Positions 9,418 through 17,915 are shown, numbered from the stretch's first letter. The stretch: DNA of 64,000 nucleotides from Massilia sp. METH4 (GCF_037094685.1 NZ_CP146614.1:62001-126000); one strand, 5' to 3'. The notes: generated from the sequence alone by a model not told the origin. Made by a program: numbers and translations.

Positions 9418-11223
9418 TCAGCGCATGCGCGACGGCGACAGGTCACCATCCACCGCGAGTTCGTCCGGTGTGATACGGGGGCCGCGGCCAGCCAGGTAAC
9501 CGGCCCGGGCCTGCTCCACGCCGAGGATGTGGTGATCGCAGCCATGCACGTCGCGCGCGGCTGGCGGCTCGGGCTGCTTGAGCCGGCTGCGCGCCTGGGC
9601 CAGCACCTTGCGCGTGCGCGCCGTGTCGGCATGTTCGGGGCCCAGCAGGCGGCTGCGCAATGCCAGCACCTGCTCGAGCAGTTCGATGGCGCTCCCGACC
9701 TGTTCGCCATGGCACAGGATATCGGCCCGCACCGCGAGGCTTTCGATCGTCGCCAGGTGTTCGCTGCCCAGCTGGCGCTGGTGCGCGTCGATGACGGCGT
9801 CCTGAAGCGCCAGCGCCTCGGGAATCTGGTTCAACTGCGCCAGCGTGGCCGCCAGCGCCGACGCCGCCTCCAGGGTCACCGGCGCGCCAGCGCCGAACAG
9901 CCGCTCGCGGACCTCCAGCACCCCCTCCTGCAGGAAATGCGCTTCCTGGTATTTCTCCTGTTCGAACAGCAGGTCGGCCAGGGCGGCCTTGCTGTCCAGC
10001 GTGTCCACATGGTCGTCACCCAGGATCAGCACGTGCAGCGCCAGGCTCTCCTCCAGGCAGCCCACGGCTGCGTCGAGACGGCCTTCCCGGCGATACAGCT
10101 CGCCCAGGCGGGCCAGGTCGCGCGCCAGCGGCAGCGAGACGCCGCGGCCGCCGCCGCGCTCCATTGCCGCCCGCCCCTGCGCCACCGTGCAGAGCAGCGG
10201 CAACTCGTCGCGCGACTGCCATGGCTGGTAGCCGCCGATGAACCAGTTCAGGAACGCCTGGAACGTGCGGGTCACGGAGAAGCGGTCATCCTCTTCGTCC
10301 GCATGCACGGGCAAGGGCTCGCCGAACGCGAGACTGCGCGCCTGCTGCAACTGCACCTCGTCGAAATAGCTTTCCAGCGAGATGCGGGACAGGCCGTAAG
10401 CCTCGGTGAACGCCCGCTCGAACAGCGGCTGGTAGCCGGCAATGCCGCGCTCGGGGTCGCCGCGCCGCCACAGGGCACGGCGCGCCGAGTCGTCCATTTC
10501 GATGCGCGACGGCAGCGGGTAGATCAGCATCTGCCGCTGCTCCTCCTCGTGGCTGCGGCGCCACGTGGTGGCGCGCTGGATCAGGTCCTCGACGCCTTCC
10601 AGGCTCTGGCGGTTCGGTGCGAACACGAGCACGAGCTTCGTGGGCAGCAGCGTGGTGCAGATGCCGGACGTGCCGCCGCGCCCGGCGCGCGAATCGACCA
10701 GCACGTAGCGGAAGCGGCGCGCCAGGTTTTCCGCGAACACGCGGAACAGCGCCGGGCAGGCATCGAACAGGGCTTCCCAGTCCAGCCGGGCGAGGCGCTC
10801 GGCGTAGCTCGCATCCTGCCGGCCCGCGCGCATCAGGTACAGGGGCCGGCCGTTATCGGCCCGGCTCACGTACTGCTCCCACCCCACCGCGTCCAGCACG
10901 GCCTGCGCGAGGGCGGTATCGTCGCCGCCGGCCGCCAGCCGCGCGCGGCGCAGCAGCTGGTCGCGGCATGCCTCGAACAGTTCCAGCACCCCCGGCCCCT
11001 CTGTTGCCCCCGCTTCCGCCGCCCTGAAGTAATGGTGCAGGCCCGGTGCTTCCATGTCCCAGTCGATCATGAGGGTCGGCACCGTCGCGTTGTGGCGCCG
11101 CGCCAGCATCACGGCAAGATTGGCCAGCGCCATGGTGCGCCCGGCCCCACCCTTGTGGGAATAGAAGGTGACGACTTCGCCCGGTTCGTCCAGGGGCGGG
11201 AGAGACAGTCGGTGCGGTTCCAT
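9418..11223 (-). CDS. ParA/MinD-like KGGxGR-variant ATPase with C-terminal TPR repeats
   Basis: This 601-aa protein is not a known housekeeping enzyme. Residues about 15-300 form a P-loop ATPase of the ParA/MinD (SIMIBI) type: deviant Walker [10 protein letters not shown] with lysine 24, where the usual final Lys-Ser/Thr is Arg-Thr; the switch segment DWDMEAPG; and Walker B-like YVLVDSRAG. After a linker, about residues 365-545 contain TPR-like helical repeats of the kinesin-light-chain type ([20 protein letters not shown], then [20 protein letters not shown]). It starts 81 bases after the TIR gene on the same strand. ATPase-TPR architecture beside a TIR protein suggests a nucleotide-controlled sensor-scaffold, possibly defence or stress signalling. 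Function is inferred only; the domain calls are firmer. Confidence 0.85.
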   Translation of the reverse strand: MEPHRLSLPPLDEPGEVVTFYSHKGGAGRTMALANLAVMLARRHNATVPTLMIDWDMEAPGLHHYFRAAEAGATEGPGVLELFEACRDQLLRRARLAAGGDDTALAQAVLDAVGWEQYVSRADNGRPLYLMRAGRQDASYAERLARLDWEALFDACPALFRVFAENLARRFRYVLVDSRAGRGGTSGICTTLLPTKLVLVFAPNRQSLEGVEDLIQRATTWRRSHEEEQRQMLIYPLPSRIEMDDSARRALWRRGDPERGIAGYQPLFERAFTEAYGLSRISLESYFDEVQLQQARSLAFGEPLPVHADEEDDRFSVTRTFQAFLNWFIGGYQPWQSRDELPLLCTVAQGRAAMERGGGRGVSLPLARDLARLGELYRREGRLDAAVGCLEESLALHVLILGDDHVDTLDSKAALADLLFEQEKYQEAHFLQEGVLEVRERLFGAGAPVTLEAASALAATLAQLNQIPEALALQDAVIDAHQRQLGSEHLATIESLAVRADILCHGEQVGSAIELLEQVLALRSRLLGPEHADTARTRKVLAQARSRLKQPEPPAARDVHGCDHHILGVEQARAGYLAGRGPRITPDELAVDGDLSPSRMR

Positions 11224-11304
11224 AGCGGGCCCTTATCGTGAGATCGGAAAATGCGCGCGCAATGCGCGTGGATTGGCCGTGATGACGGATCGATGGCGGA
11301 AAAA

Positions 11305-11910
11305 TCAGCGGGGAAAATGGGGCGGCGGCATCGGGCGCCACTCGGGCGGCACGGGTGGCAGCACGAAGCGGCCGCACTCGTGCCCCGGCGGGATGCAGTA
11401 CTTCAGGTAGTGATAATGGGCGACGATGCGCTGCACGATCTTGTCGATATCGGGCAGGTAGTCGGGATTCGTCTTCAGGTCGCCCGTCGCCAGCGTGTAG
11501 CGCGAGAAATCCACGTAGAAGCCCGGCTCGGACACCTGCGGCGGCAGGCCGATCGGGTGGCGGGTCATGATCACGGGGATGATCAGGTGGCTGGGCAGCG
11601 GATACCACGTGCGGCGCTCCGCCTCGATCATCTGCATGGCGGCGAATTCACGCCGGGTGTACGCATGCGCCTCGTACTTGGGCGTGTAGATCATGATCAT
11701 GCAGACGCTTTCACACATGGCGCGGGCGATTTTCTGGTCCAGATCGTCGCCGCCGCCCAGTTGTTCGCTGTCGATGAACAACTCGGCTTCGGTATCGAGG
11801 TGCGGCTCGAGGTAGCAGCGCAGCGCGTCGACGAGGGCATTGCGGAACTCCCTCATGTAGGCATGCTGGCCATGGGCATAGCTGAAGAAACAGCCATAGC
11901 GGATCGTCAT
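11305..11910 (-). CDS. TIR-domain protein
   Basis: This 201-aa protein starts at ATG 11910 after AGGAGAGGA. It shows the three TIR landmarks: box 1 CFFSYAHG at about residues 7-14, box 2 LFIDSEQLGGGDD at about 44-56, and a segment IYTPKYEAHAYTRREFAAM at about 74-92. In that last segment E88 aligns with the glutamate used by NAD-cleaving TIR domains. About 70 C-terminal residues (to PPVPPEWRPMPPPHFPR) are extra and Pro-rich. Bacterial TIR domains are often NADases or make cyclic ADP-ribose signals in phage defence; others are scaffolds. It forms a two-gene unit with the downstream ATPase-TPR gene. It resembles TIR-like proteins such as FxsC of the actinobacterial FxSxx-COOH system, but no precursor peptide was recognised. 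Confidence 0.82.
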   Translation of the reverse strand: MTIRYGCFFSYAHGQHAYMREFRNALVDALRCYLEPHLDTEAELFIDSEQLGGGDDLDQKIARAMCESVCMIMIYTPKYEAHAYTRREFAAMQMIEAERRTWYPLPSHLIIPVIMTRHPIGLPPQVSEPGFYVDFSRYTLATGDLKTNPDYLPDIDKIVQRIVAHYHYLKYCIPPGHECGRFVLPPVPPEWRPMPPPHFPR

Positions 11911-12049
11911 GTCGTCCTCTCCTGTTTCTCCCCTGATTGTATTTTTTTGTGTAACTACTGCGGCCCACTGTAACAAGCTGGTCAACGGTTACTTTGCGCT
12001 GGCGCAAACCTCATTTTCTTGTTGACTGCGCAGTCAGACGACTGCCTAG

Positions 12050-12209
12050 GGAAGCGCTGATTTATTGCTGGTGGATGAGATTAGTCCTGAAAAACGTGTC
12101 CAGCAAGACGCAAATGGCCCGGCATACCGAGGTATGGCGGGCCATTTGTGCCGCAGCTGGGCGCGTTTTTCAGGGCCAAGATCGCCGCCATGAATAAATC
12201 AGCGCTTCC
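12050..12209. mobile_element. IS5-type MITE with CTAG target duplication
   Basis: A 160-base element is bounded by perfect 17-base inverted repeats GGAAGCGCTGATTTATT (12050-12066 and complement of 12193-12209). It is flanked on both sides by CTAG (12046-12049 and 12210-12213). The interior is also largely self-complementary (CTGAAAAACG and CAAATGGCCCG each recur inverted), so the whole element can fold into one hairpin. There is no transposase gene. CTAG fits the YTAR target duplication of the IS5 subgroup. It sits 25 bases downstream of the helicase gene and upstream of the TIR gene. Confidence 0.85.
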
Positions 12210-12234
12210 CTAGTACAAGGCGCGAAAGAACGGA

Positions 12235-14268
12235 TTATTCCGCCGCCGGCGGCTGGAAGAAGGCGATCACTTCCGCCTGGTCGCGGGTGCGCTTGAAGGG
12301 GGGCAGGCTTTGCCAGATGCGCCGGCCATAGGGCTTGGTGATCACGCGCGGGTCGCACAGCATCAGCACGCCGCGGTCGCCCTCGTCGCGGATCAGGCGG
12401 CCGGCACCCTGCTTCAGGTTGATGATCGCCTCGGGCAGCGTGTGGTGGACGAAGCCGTTCATGCCCTTTTTTTCCATCACCTCGATGCGCGCGGCCAGCA
12501 CCGGGTCGTCCGGCGGCGCGAACGGCAGCTTGTCGATGATGACGAGCGACAGCGCTTCGCCCCGCACGTCCACGCCTTCCCAGAAGCTCTGGCTGCCGAT
12601 CAGCACGCCGTTGCCGGCCTTGCGGAATTGATCGAGCAGCTCGGTGCGGCCACGGTCGCCCTGCACGAACAGCGGGAATTTCAGGCCGCGCCGCTCGAAT
12701 TCGTCGCGCAGGCGCTCGGCCGCGCGTTTCACGGCGCGCAGCGTGGTGCACAGCAGGAAGGTGCGCCCGCCGGCGGCCTCGATGACGGGCAGCGCGCAGT
12801 CGAGCACGGCATCCGTGTAACCCATCGAATTCGGGTCGGGCAAGCCCTGCGGCACGTACAGGATGCCCTGCTCGCCGTAGTTGAACGGGCTGGGCCAGGA
12901 CATCGCCGGTTCGTCGTACAACCCGAGCTGGTGGGCGAAGTGCTTGAAGTCGTTCTTCACCGCCAGCGTGGCGGACGTGAAGATCCAGCTGCGCGGCGTG
13001 CCTTCTCGCTGGTTGGAAAAGATCTGCGCGATCGACAGCGGCGTCTTGTGCAGCTGCAGCGAGCTGGCGAACGCCTCGACCCAGTACACCGCCTCCTGGC
13101 CCGGCGGCACCTTCACCTTCGGGTCGTAGGTCCAGTCCTTGTACTTCTGCGCCAGTTCCAGGCCCCGGGTGCGGCAATGCTCGATCGTTTCGGCGCGCTG
13201 CGCCTGCCCTTCCAGTACTTCCAGCATGCCGTCCAGCTCTTCCTTCAGCTTTTCCAGCGCCGGGAAGAAGTCGGACGACGGCGCGATCTGCGGCAGCGAC
13301 AGCCGCACCACGTCCTGCGGGAAAGTGAGCCGCAGGTCGCGCGCCGCCTTTTCCACCACGGAGACCACGCTGGCCCAGTTGGCGCCGTCGCGCGCATGCG
13401 CCAGGCCTTCGGCCAGCACGTCGCGGCACAATTCCAGTACCTGGCTCGTGGAGACGGTTTCGCCGAAGAACAGCGTGGCCGTGTCGGGCAGCTGGTGCGC
13501 CTCGTCGAAGATGATGGTGTTTGCCGACGGCAGCAGTTCGGCCACGCCGGTATCCTTCAGCGCCACGTCGGCGAAGAACAGGTGGTGGTTGACGACCACC
13601 ACGTCGGCCTGCTGCGCCTCGCGGCGCGCCTTCATCACGAAGCAATCCTGGTTGTACTGGCACTCCTGCCCGATGCAGTTCTCGCGCGTGGACGTGACGA
13701 GGTTCCACACCGGCGCGTTTTCCGGCACGCGCGCCAGTTCGGCCTTGTCGCCGGTCTGCGTCATCTTCAGGAAGCGCGAGATCTCGCGCAGATAGCCCAC
13801 GTCCTCGCGCGACGTCATGCGGCCGTTGGCCAGCGTGCGCTCGAGGTGGTAGTGGCACAGGTAGTTGCCGCGTCCCTTCAGCAGCGCCACCGAGACGGGC
13901 GCCTTCAGTGCCGCGCGCACGGTGGGGATATCGCGCAGGAACAGCTGGTCCTGCAGGTTCTTCGTGCCGGTGGAAACGATGGTCTTGCCGCCCCACATCA
14001 GCGCCGGCACCAGGTAGGCGAAGGTCTTGCCGGTGCCGGTGCCTGCCTCGGCGATCAGCGTCTGCTGTTCGGCGATCGCGTTGGCGATCGCCTTCGCCAT
14101 TTCGGTTTGCGACTTGCGCGGACGAAAACCGCCGACCGCCGGCCCCAGCGGGCCGCCGACGCCGAACAGCCGCTCCACCTCGGCATCGTACTTGCCGGGG
14201 GTGGAGGCGGAAGCGGGTTCGTCGCCAGTGCCGTCGGGGACGGCTGGCGCCTGGTCATGGTCGGTCAA
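12235..14268 (-). CDS. ATP-dependent DNA helicase, DinG/YoaA family
   Basis: XPD-like superfamily 2 helicase with an Fe-S cluster, 5'-3' polarity in known relatives, involved in repair or R-loop/replication conflict resolution. It is 677 aa. Walker A AEAGTGTGKT is near residue 75 and the DEAH box is in FDEAHQLPD. Four cysteines (GNYLC at about 138, then ENC, QEC and QDC near 200) match the Fe-S domain. Motif VI is QGAGRLIRDEGDRG. The start is TTG at 14268 preceded by AGGAACCC; no ATG fits before the Q-motif region. The length and Fe-S domain fit YoaA rather than the longer DinG with an exonuclease domain. It is followed by a MITE. Confidence 0.9.
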   Translation of the reverse strand: MTDHDQAPAVPDGTGDEPASASTPGKYDAEVERLFGVGGPLGPAVGGFRPRKSQTEMAKAIANAIAEQQTLIAEAGTGTGKTFAYLVPALMWGGKTIVSTGTKNLQDQLFLRDIPTVRAALKAPVSVALLKGRGNYLCHYHLERTLANGRMTSREDVGYLREISRFLKMTQTGDKAELARVPENAPVWNLVTSTRENCIGQECQYNQDCFVMKARREAQQADVVVVNHHLFFADVALKDTGVAELLPSANTIIFDEAHQLPDTATLFFGETVSTSQVLELCRDVLAEGLAHARDGANWASVVSVVEKAARDLRLTFPQDVVRLSLPQIAPSSDFFPALEKLKEELDGMLEVLEGQAQRAETIEHCRTRGLELAQKYKDWTYDPKVKVPPGQEAVYWVEAFASSLQLHKTPLSIAQIFSNQREGTPRSWIFTSATLAVKNDFKHFAHQLGLYDEPAMSWPSPFNYGEQGILYVPQGLPDPNSMGYTDAVLDCALPVIEAAGGRTFLLCTTLRAVKRAAERLRDEFERRGLKFPLFVQGDRGRTELLDQFRKAGNGVLIGSQSFWEGVDVRGEALSLVIIDKLPFAPPDDPVLAARIEVMEKKGMNGFVHHTLPEAIINLKQGAGRLIRDEGDRGVLMLCDPRVITKPYGRRIWQSLPPFKRTRDQAEVIAFFQPPAAE

Positions 14269-14292
14269 TTGGGTTCCTGCTATTTAAGAAAG

Positions 14293-14339
14293 AAAATGCA
14301 AAGAAATGCGGCAAAGAAATGCGGCGAAGAAAATGCGGC
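14293..14339. repeat. Short A-rich tandem repeat
   Basis: Three to four imperfect copies of about 13 bases, AAAGAAATGCGGC, fill the gap between the YdcH-like gene and the helicase start. Probably replication slippage. Confidence 0.6.
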
Positions 14340-14352
14340 GGTCGGGCGCGCG

Positions 14353-14553
14353 TCAGGCGGGTACGTCGGGCACCAGCTGCATTTTCAACAGCGTGATGTA
14401 GTCCTTCAATTGCAGCTTGCGCTTCTTCAAACGGCGCAGCTGGAGCTGGTCGTGATGGCCGTCGCGCGTGAGCATTTCGATCACGGCGTCGAGGTCGCGA
14501 TGCTCCACGTCCAGTTCGACGATGCGGCGCCGGATCTCTTCTTCGTTCTTCAT
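14353..14553 (-). CDS. YdcH-like (DUF465) small protein
   Basis: A 66-aa highly charged, helical protein (MKNEEEIRRRIVELDVEHRDL, then LKKRKLQLKDYITLL). It matches the YdcH/DUF465 pattern of small coiled-coil proteins, including the RLKKRKLQLKD signature. Function is unknown; related proteins are linked to the nucleoid or cell envelope only tentatively. It lies upstream of the helicase on the same strand and divergent from the PP2C gene. The family call is fairly sure from length and motif. Confidence 0.82.
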   Translation of the reverse strand: MKNEEEIRRRIVELDVEHRDLDAVIEMLTRDGHHDQLQLRRLKKRKLQLKDYITLLKMQLVPDVPA

Positions 14554-14700
14554 GGGAATTCGCTACTGTGTGAGATTGCCGAAACCACAACAATCCGTGG
14601 GGCAACATTTTTACTTGCCATCAAACTGCTTACCGGTGCATAGTTTAACTCAGGTGAGCAACAGAAAGAAGCTGGGGCCATTTTTTGCCCAACCATCAAC

Positions 14701-15456
14701 ATGTATAAAATCGAAGCCGGCACCGCCCAGCATGTCGGCAACCGCCCCCGCCAGAACGACCGCGCGGCCTTGCTGACCACCCCGACCGCCCCCGGCTGCG
14801 TGCTGGCCGTGGTGGGCGACGGGGGCGCCGCCAATGCGCTGGGCGCCGAGCAATTGCTGCATACCGCCAAGCAATTATTCGACGACTACCGGATGGGCGA
14901 TGCGCCCGGTGTGGAACGCATCGCGGACCTGCTGCGCGCCATCGCCCGCGAAACGCACGACGTACTGCTGATGAACCCGTTGTCCGCCGGCCACGGTGCC
15001 CAGTCGGCCATGGCCCTGCTCGTGCTGACGCCCGCGCGCCAGGCCGTCTGGGCCACCGTCGGCGATACCCGGCTGTATCGTTTTGCCAACGGCGCCCCGG
15101 CCGCCAGGTCGGACGATGCGGCCTACATCGACCATCTCGTCACCGCCGATGGCCTGGCGCCGGACGTGGCACGGCGGCACCGGGCCTCCCGGCTGCTGAA
15201 CAATGTGCTCGGCAACCCGTTGAAGCCGCCGTTCATCTGCATCGGCACGCATGAGAACCTGCAACCCGGCGACGCCTTCCTGCTGTGCACGGATGGCGTA
15301 TGGCCCTGGTTCGCCGACAACGAACTGGCCGCCGCCGTCTCGCGCCGCACGCCGCGCCAGGCCGCCGGACTTTTGGTTGAAAAGGCACGCGAACGGGCGC
15401 AGGGCCAGGGTGACAATTGCACGATGGCGATCGTGCGGCTCGTCGCGCCGGCTTAG
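14701..15456 (+). CDS. PP2C-type serine/threonine phosphatase
   Basis: Metal-dependent protein phosphatase of the PPM/PP2C superfamily, 251 aa. The hallmark motifs occur in order: GNRPRQND near residue 13, VVGDGGA near 37 (metal aspartate), TVGDTRLYRF near 119, LCTDGVW near 196 and GDNCTMAIVRL near the end. It probably reverses Ser/Thr phosphorylation by a Hanks-type kinase, but no such kinase gene is in the window. The stop codon TAG at 15454-15456 is made partly of the target duplication and the first base of the MITE at 15456, so the insertion left the protein length unchanged. Convergent with the histidine kinase gene. Confidence 0.9.
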   Translation: MYKIEAGTAQHVGNRPRQNDRAALLTTPTAPGCVLAVVGDGGAANALGAEQLLHTAKQLFDDYRMGDAPGVERIADLLRAIARETHDVLLMNPLSAGHGAQSAMALLVLTPARQAVWATVGDTRLYRFANGAPAARSDDAAYIDHLVTADGLAPDVARRHRASRLLNNVLGNPLKPPFICIGTHENLQPGDAFLLCTDGVWPWFADNELAAAVSRRTPRQAAGLLVEKARERAQGQGDNCTMAIVRLVAPA

Positions 15457-15556
15457 AGCGCCTAACAAAACCCACAGGGCAAGGCGCGGCGTCGAAGACA
15501 GTACACCTGTACGGCGAGACGCTGCAACGCTGCCATGGGGGTTTTGTTAGGCGCTC
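15456..15556. mobile_element. 101-bp MITE with TTA target duplication
   Basis: Inverted repeats GAGCGCCTAACAAAAC at the left end and GTTTTGTTAGGCGCTC at the right end (16 of 16 matching) bound a 101-base element with no coding capacity. It is flanked by TTA at 15453-15455 and 15557-15559. The short T-A-type duplication fits the IS1031/IS427 subgroups of the IS5 family; that affiliation is inferred. It separates two convergent genes exactly at their stop codons. Confidence 0.85.
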
Positions 15557-16849
15557 TTAGACCGGCAGCAGCAGGCGCGCCTCCAACCCACCGCCTTCCC
15601 GGTTGCGCAGCACGATCTCGGCGCCCAGCGTGGTGGCCAGCTGCCGCACGATCGACAGGCCGAGGCCGGTGCCGCCCGTCTCCCGGTTGCGCGACGCCTC
15701 CAGCCGCACGAAGGGTTCGAATACGGCGGCCAGCTGGTCTTCCGGAATGCCCGGCCCCCGATCGAGCACGGCCAGCATCACGCGGCCATCGGGCGCCCGG
15801 CCCACCTCGATCTCGGCCGCGCCGCCGAATTTGAGCGCATTGTCGACCAGGTTGCCGAGGATGCGTTTCAATGCCTTCGGTTTCGAGACGATCGCCGTGC
15901 CGACCTTCCCCGTGAGCGTGACCTGCTGTCCGGCGTCGAGGTAGTCGCATACCAGGCTGTCGATCAGCGCATCCGGGTCGATGCGGCACGCTTCTTCCTG
16001 CGTGCCGTGCAGGGTCTTCGCGTAGGCGACGCCCTCCTTCACCAGCGTTTCCAGCTCGTGCAGGTCCTGCCGCAGCTTGCCCTGCTCGGGGCTCTCGTCC
16101 ATCATGTCCACCCGCATGCGCATGCGCGTGATCGGCGTCTGCAAGTCGTGGGAGATCGCGGCGAGGATGCGGATGCGTTCCGCCACGTACAGCGCAATGC
16201 GTTCCTGCATGGCGTTGAATGCCCGCGCCGCGCGCACCACTTCCGAAGGACCCGTTTCCGCCAGCCGTGTCGTTTTCATGTCCGGCCCGAGGCCGTCGGC
16301 GGCCTGGGCCAGCTGGTGCAGCGGCCGCGTGGCCAGGCGCACGGCGATCCAGCAGCACAGGCCCAGTACCACCAGCTGTACCGCCAGCAGCGCCGGCAGC
16401 CAGCCCGCCAGCGGCGCGCCCCGCATCGGGCGCATGTCGATCGTCAGCGGCGCGCCGTCGGCCAGCTTCAGGTGAACCTGGAAGCGCTCGGCGTCACCCG
16501 GCACCGCGTTCACCGTCAGCGGGTAGTGCTTGCCTATGCCGTCCGTGATCGCGCCCGCGAAGCGCTGCGACAGTTCCGCGTCGGGGGCCAGGCCGGGAAT
16601 GCCGGGGCCCAGGATGAACCGGTAGCTGCGCCGCGCCAGTTGCGGCAGCCACCGCTCCCGCTCGGCCGCCGGCAGGTGGTCGAGCAATGCCACCGAGGTG
16701 ACTACTTCGCGTTCCACGTAGCCCGTCATGATGTCGAGGGTGGCGCGGTCGCGCTCCATCACCGTCAGCCAGGTCGACAGGCCCTGGGCGGCGGCCAGGC
16801 CGATGCACAGGATCAGCGTGATGCGCGCGAACAGGCTGCGCGGCATCAT
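15557..16849 (-). CDS. Sensor histidine kinase, EnvZ/RstB type
   Basis: Inner-membrane sensor kinase of about 430 aa. Membrane segment 1 lies at about residues 5-26 (ARITLILCIGLAAAQGL), then a periplasmic loop of about 130 residues, and membrane segment 2 in LLAVQLVVLGLCCWIAVRL. A HAMP region, an H-box ISHDLQTPITRMRMR and a catalytic domain (NLVDNALKFG, LDRGPGIP, GTGLGLSIV) follow. The start at ATG 16849 (or the next ATG) overlaps the response regulator stop as ATGA, so the pair is translationally coupled. Its TAA stop is formed by the TTA duplication of the adjacent MITE. The signal sensed is unknown. Confidence 0.93.
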   Translation of the reverse strand: MMPRSLFARITLILCIGLAAAQGLSTWLTVMERDRATLDIMTGYVEREVVTSVALLDHLPAAERERWLPQLARRSYRFILGPGIPGLAPDAELSQRFAGAITDGIGKHYPLTVNAVPGDAERFQVHLKLADGAPLTIDMRPMRGAPLAGWLPALLAVQLVVLGLCCWIAVRLATRPLHQLAQAADGLGPDMKTTRLAETGPSEVVRAARAFNAMQERIALYVAERIRILAAISHDLQTPITRMRMRVDMMDESPEQGKLRQDLHELETLVKEGVAYAKTLHGTQEEACRIDPDALIDSLVCDYLDAGQQVTLTGKVGTAIVSKPKALKRILGNLVDNALKFGGAAEIEVGRAPDGRVMLAVLDRGPGIPEDQLAAVFEPFVRLEASRNRETGGTGLGLSIVRQLATTLGAEIVLRNREGGGLEARLLLPV

Positions 16850-17598
16850 GGCGGATCGGCCAGCAGCGTGACGGCCGACGAGAACACATAGCCCTCGTTG
16901 CGCAGCGTCTTGATATAGCGGGGCTCGCGCGCGCCGTCGCCGAGCCGCTGGCGCAGGCGGCTTACCAGCAGGTCGATCGAACGGTCGTAGATGTCCGCAT
17001 TGCGGCCCTGCGTGAGGTTCATCAGCTGGTCGCGCGTGAGCACGCGCTGCGGATGGTCGAGGAATACGCGCAGCAGGCGGTACTCGGCGCCGGACAGGTC
17101 GACCATGATGCCGTTCGCGTCGAGCAAGTGGCGGTGCGTGGTGTCGAGCCTCCAGTCGCCAAAACCGATCAGTTGCGCGCTTTCCGTCACCTGGATGTTC
17201 GGCGGCAGCATGCGCGTGCGGCGCAGCACGGCGCGGATGCGCGCCAGCAGCTCGCGCACGCCGAACGGCTTGGCCAGGTAGTCGTCCGCGCCCATCTCCA
17301 GGCCGATGATGCGGTCCACCTCGTCGCCGCGCGCGGTCAGCATCAGCACGGGCACGTGCCGGTGCCGGCCGGCGCGCAGCTCGCGGCACAGGATCAGTCC
17401 ATCCTCTCCGGGCAGCATCAGGTCCAGCACGACGAGGTCGGGCGTGGCCGCTTCCAGCGCGGCGCGCATCTCGCGGCCGTTCGCGGCCAGCGAGGTGCGC
17501 ATGCCTTCTTTTTCCAGGTAGGTGGCGAGCAGCTCGCGGATGCCGCGGTCGTCGTCGACGATCAATACGTGGTCACTGTCGTTCATCGTTGTTTTCAT
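16846..17598 (-). CDS. OmpR-family response regulator
   Basis: Two-component DNA-binding regulator, 250 aa. The receiver domain spans about residues 10-122 with acidic pocket DDD near 16-18, phospho-acceptor aspartate in VVLDLMLPGEDG and the conserved lysine in LAKPFG. The winged-helix domain runs at about 150-240 (SGAEYRLLRVFLDHPQRVLTRDQL, then RYIKTLRNEGYVF). It is paired with the EnvZ-type kinase immediately downstream through an overlapping start. A tiny secreted-peptide gene ends 4 bases before its start. By resemblance it is OmpR/RstA-like; targets cannot be read from the sequence. Confidence 0.94.
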   Translation of the reverse strand: MKTTMNDSDHVLIVDDDRGIRELLATYLEKEGMRTSLAANGREMRAALEAATPDLVVLDLMLPGEDGLILCRELRAGRHRHVPVLMLTARGDEVDRIIGLEMGADDYLAKPFGVRELLARIRAVLRRTRMLPPNIQVTESAQLIGFGDWRLDTTHRHLLDANGIMVDLSGAEYRLLRVFLDHPQRVLTRDQLMNLTQGRNADIYDRSIDLLVSRLRQRLGDGAREPRYIKTLRNEGYVFSSAVTLLADPP

Positions 17599-17602
17599 GG
17601 GC

Positions 17603-17737
17603 TCATCTTAGCGTACGGCGTTTCACTTGTATTGCCACCAAAGGACAGGGTCCGGGGTGGCGCAGCTCGGCGGCGATGCCGGCGGCCGCGAACAGGAGCG
17701 TCGCCAGCAGGTGCCTGATTCTTGCAATGCGGTTCAT
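17603..17737 (-). CDS. Small secreted peptide upstream of the two-component system
   Basis: A 44-aa reading frame has a good ribosome binding site (GGAGAC 8 bases before ATG 17737). Its N-terminus looks like a signal peptide: MNRIARIRH, then the hydrophobic run LLATLLFAAAGIAA, leaving a mature tail of about 20 residues (ELRHPGPCPLVAIQV then basic). It ends 4 bases before the response regulator start, so it is probably the first gene of the operon. Function is unknown; it might be a periplasmic accessory or feedback peptide, or a leader. It is short enough that chance cannot be excluded. Confidence 0.5.
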   Translation of the reverse strand: MNRIARIRHLLATLLFAAAGIAAELRHPGPCPLVAIQVKRRTLR

Positions 17738-17915
17738 GGTTGTCTCCGATCCTGGTGCATGAGTGTCTTTATAGCGAAACGGCGACTGGCCTTTGTATGC
17801 CAATGTATCCGGCCCGAGCGTGGACATACACGGTTGCAATTCTCCCCGTGGCGGTACACATCCGCGATACGTGGCGGCCGTCCAATGAGCACATGCCCAT
17901 TCAACGGAGAACGCA

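Noticed and set aside
14701..15456. Two-component partner switch (RsbU-type) role for the phosphatase
   Set aside because: The catalytic motifs are of the PppA/PP2C type, and no anti-sigma or STAS genes are near; only a generic phosphatase is supported.
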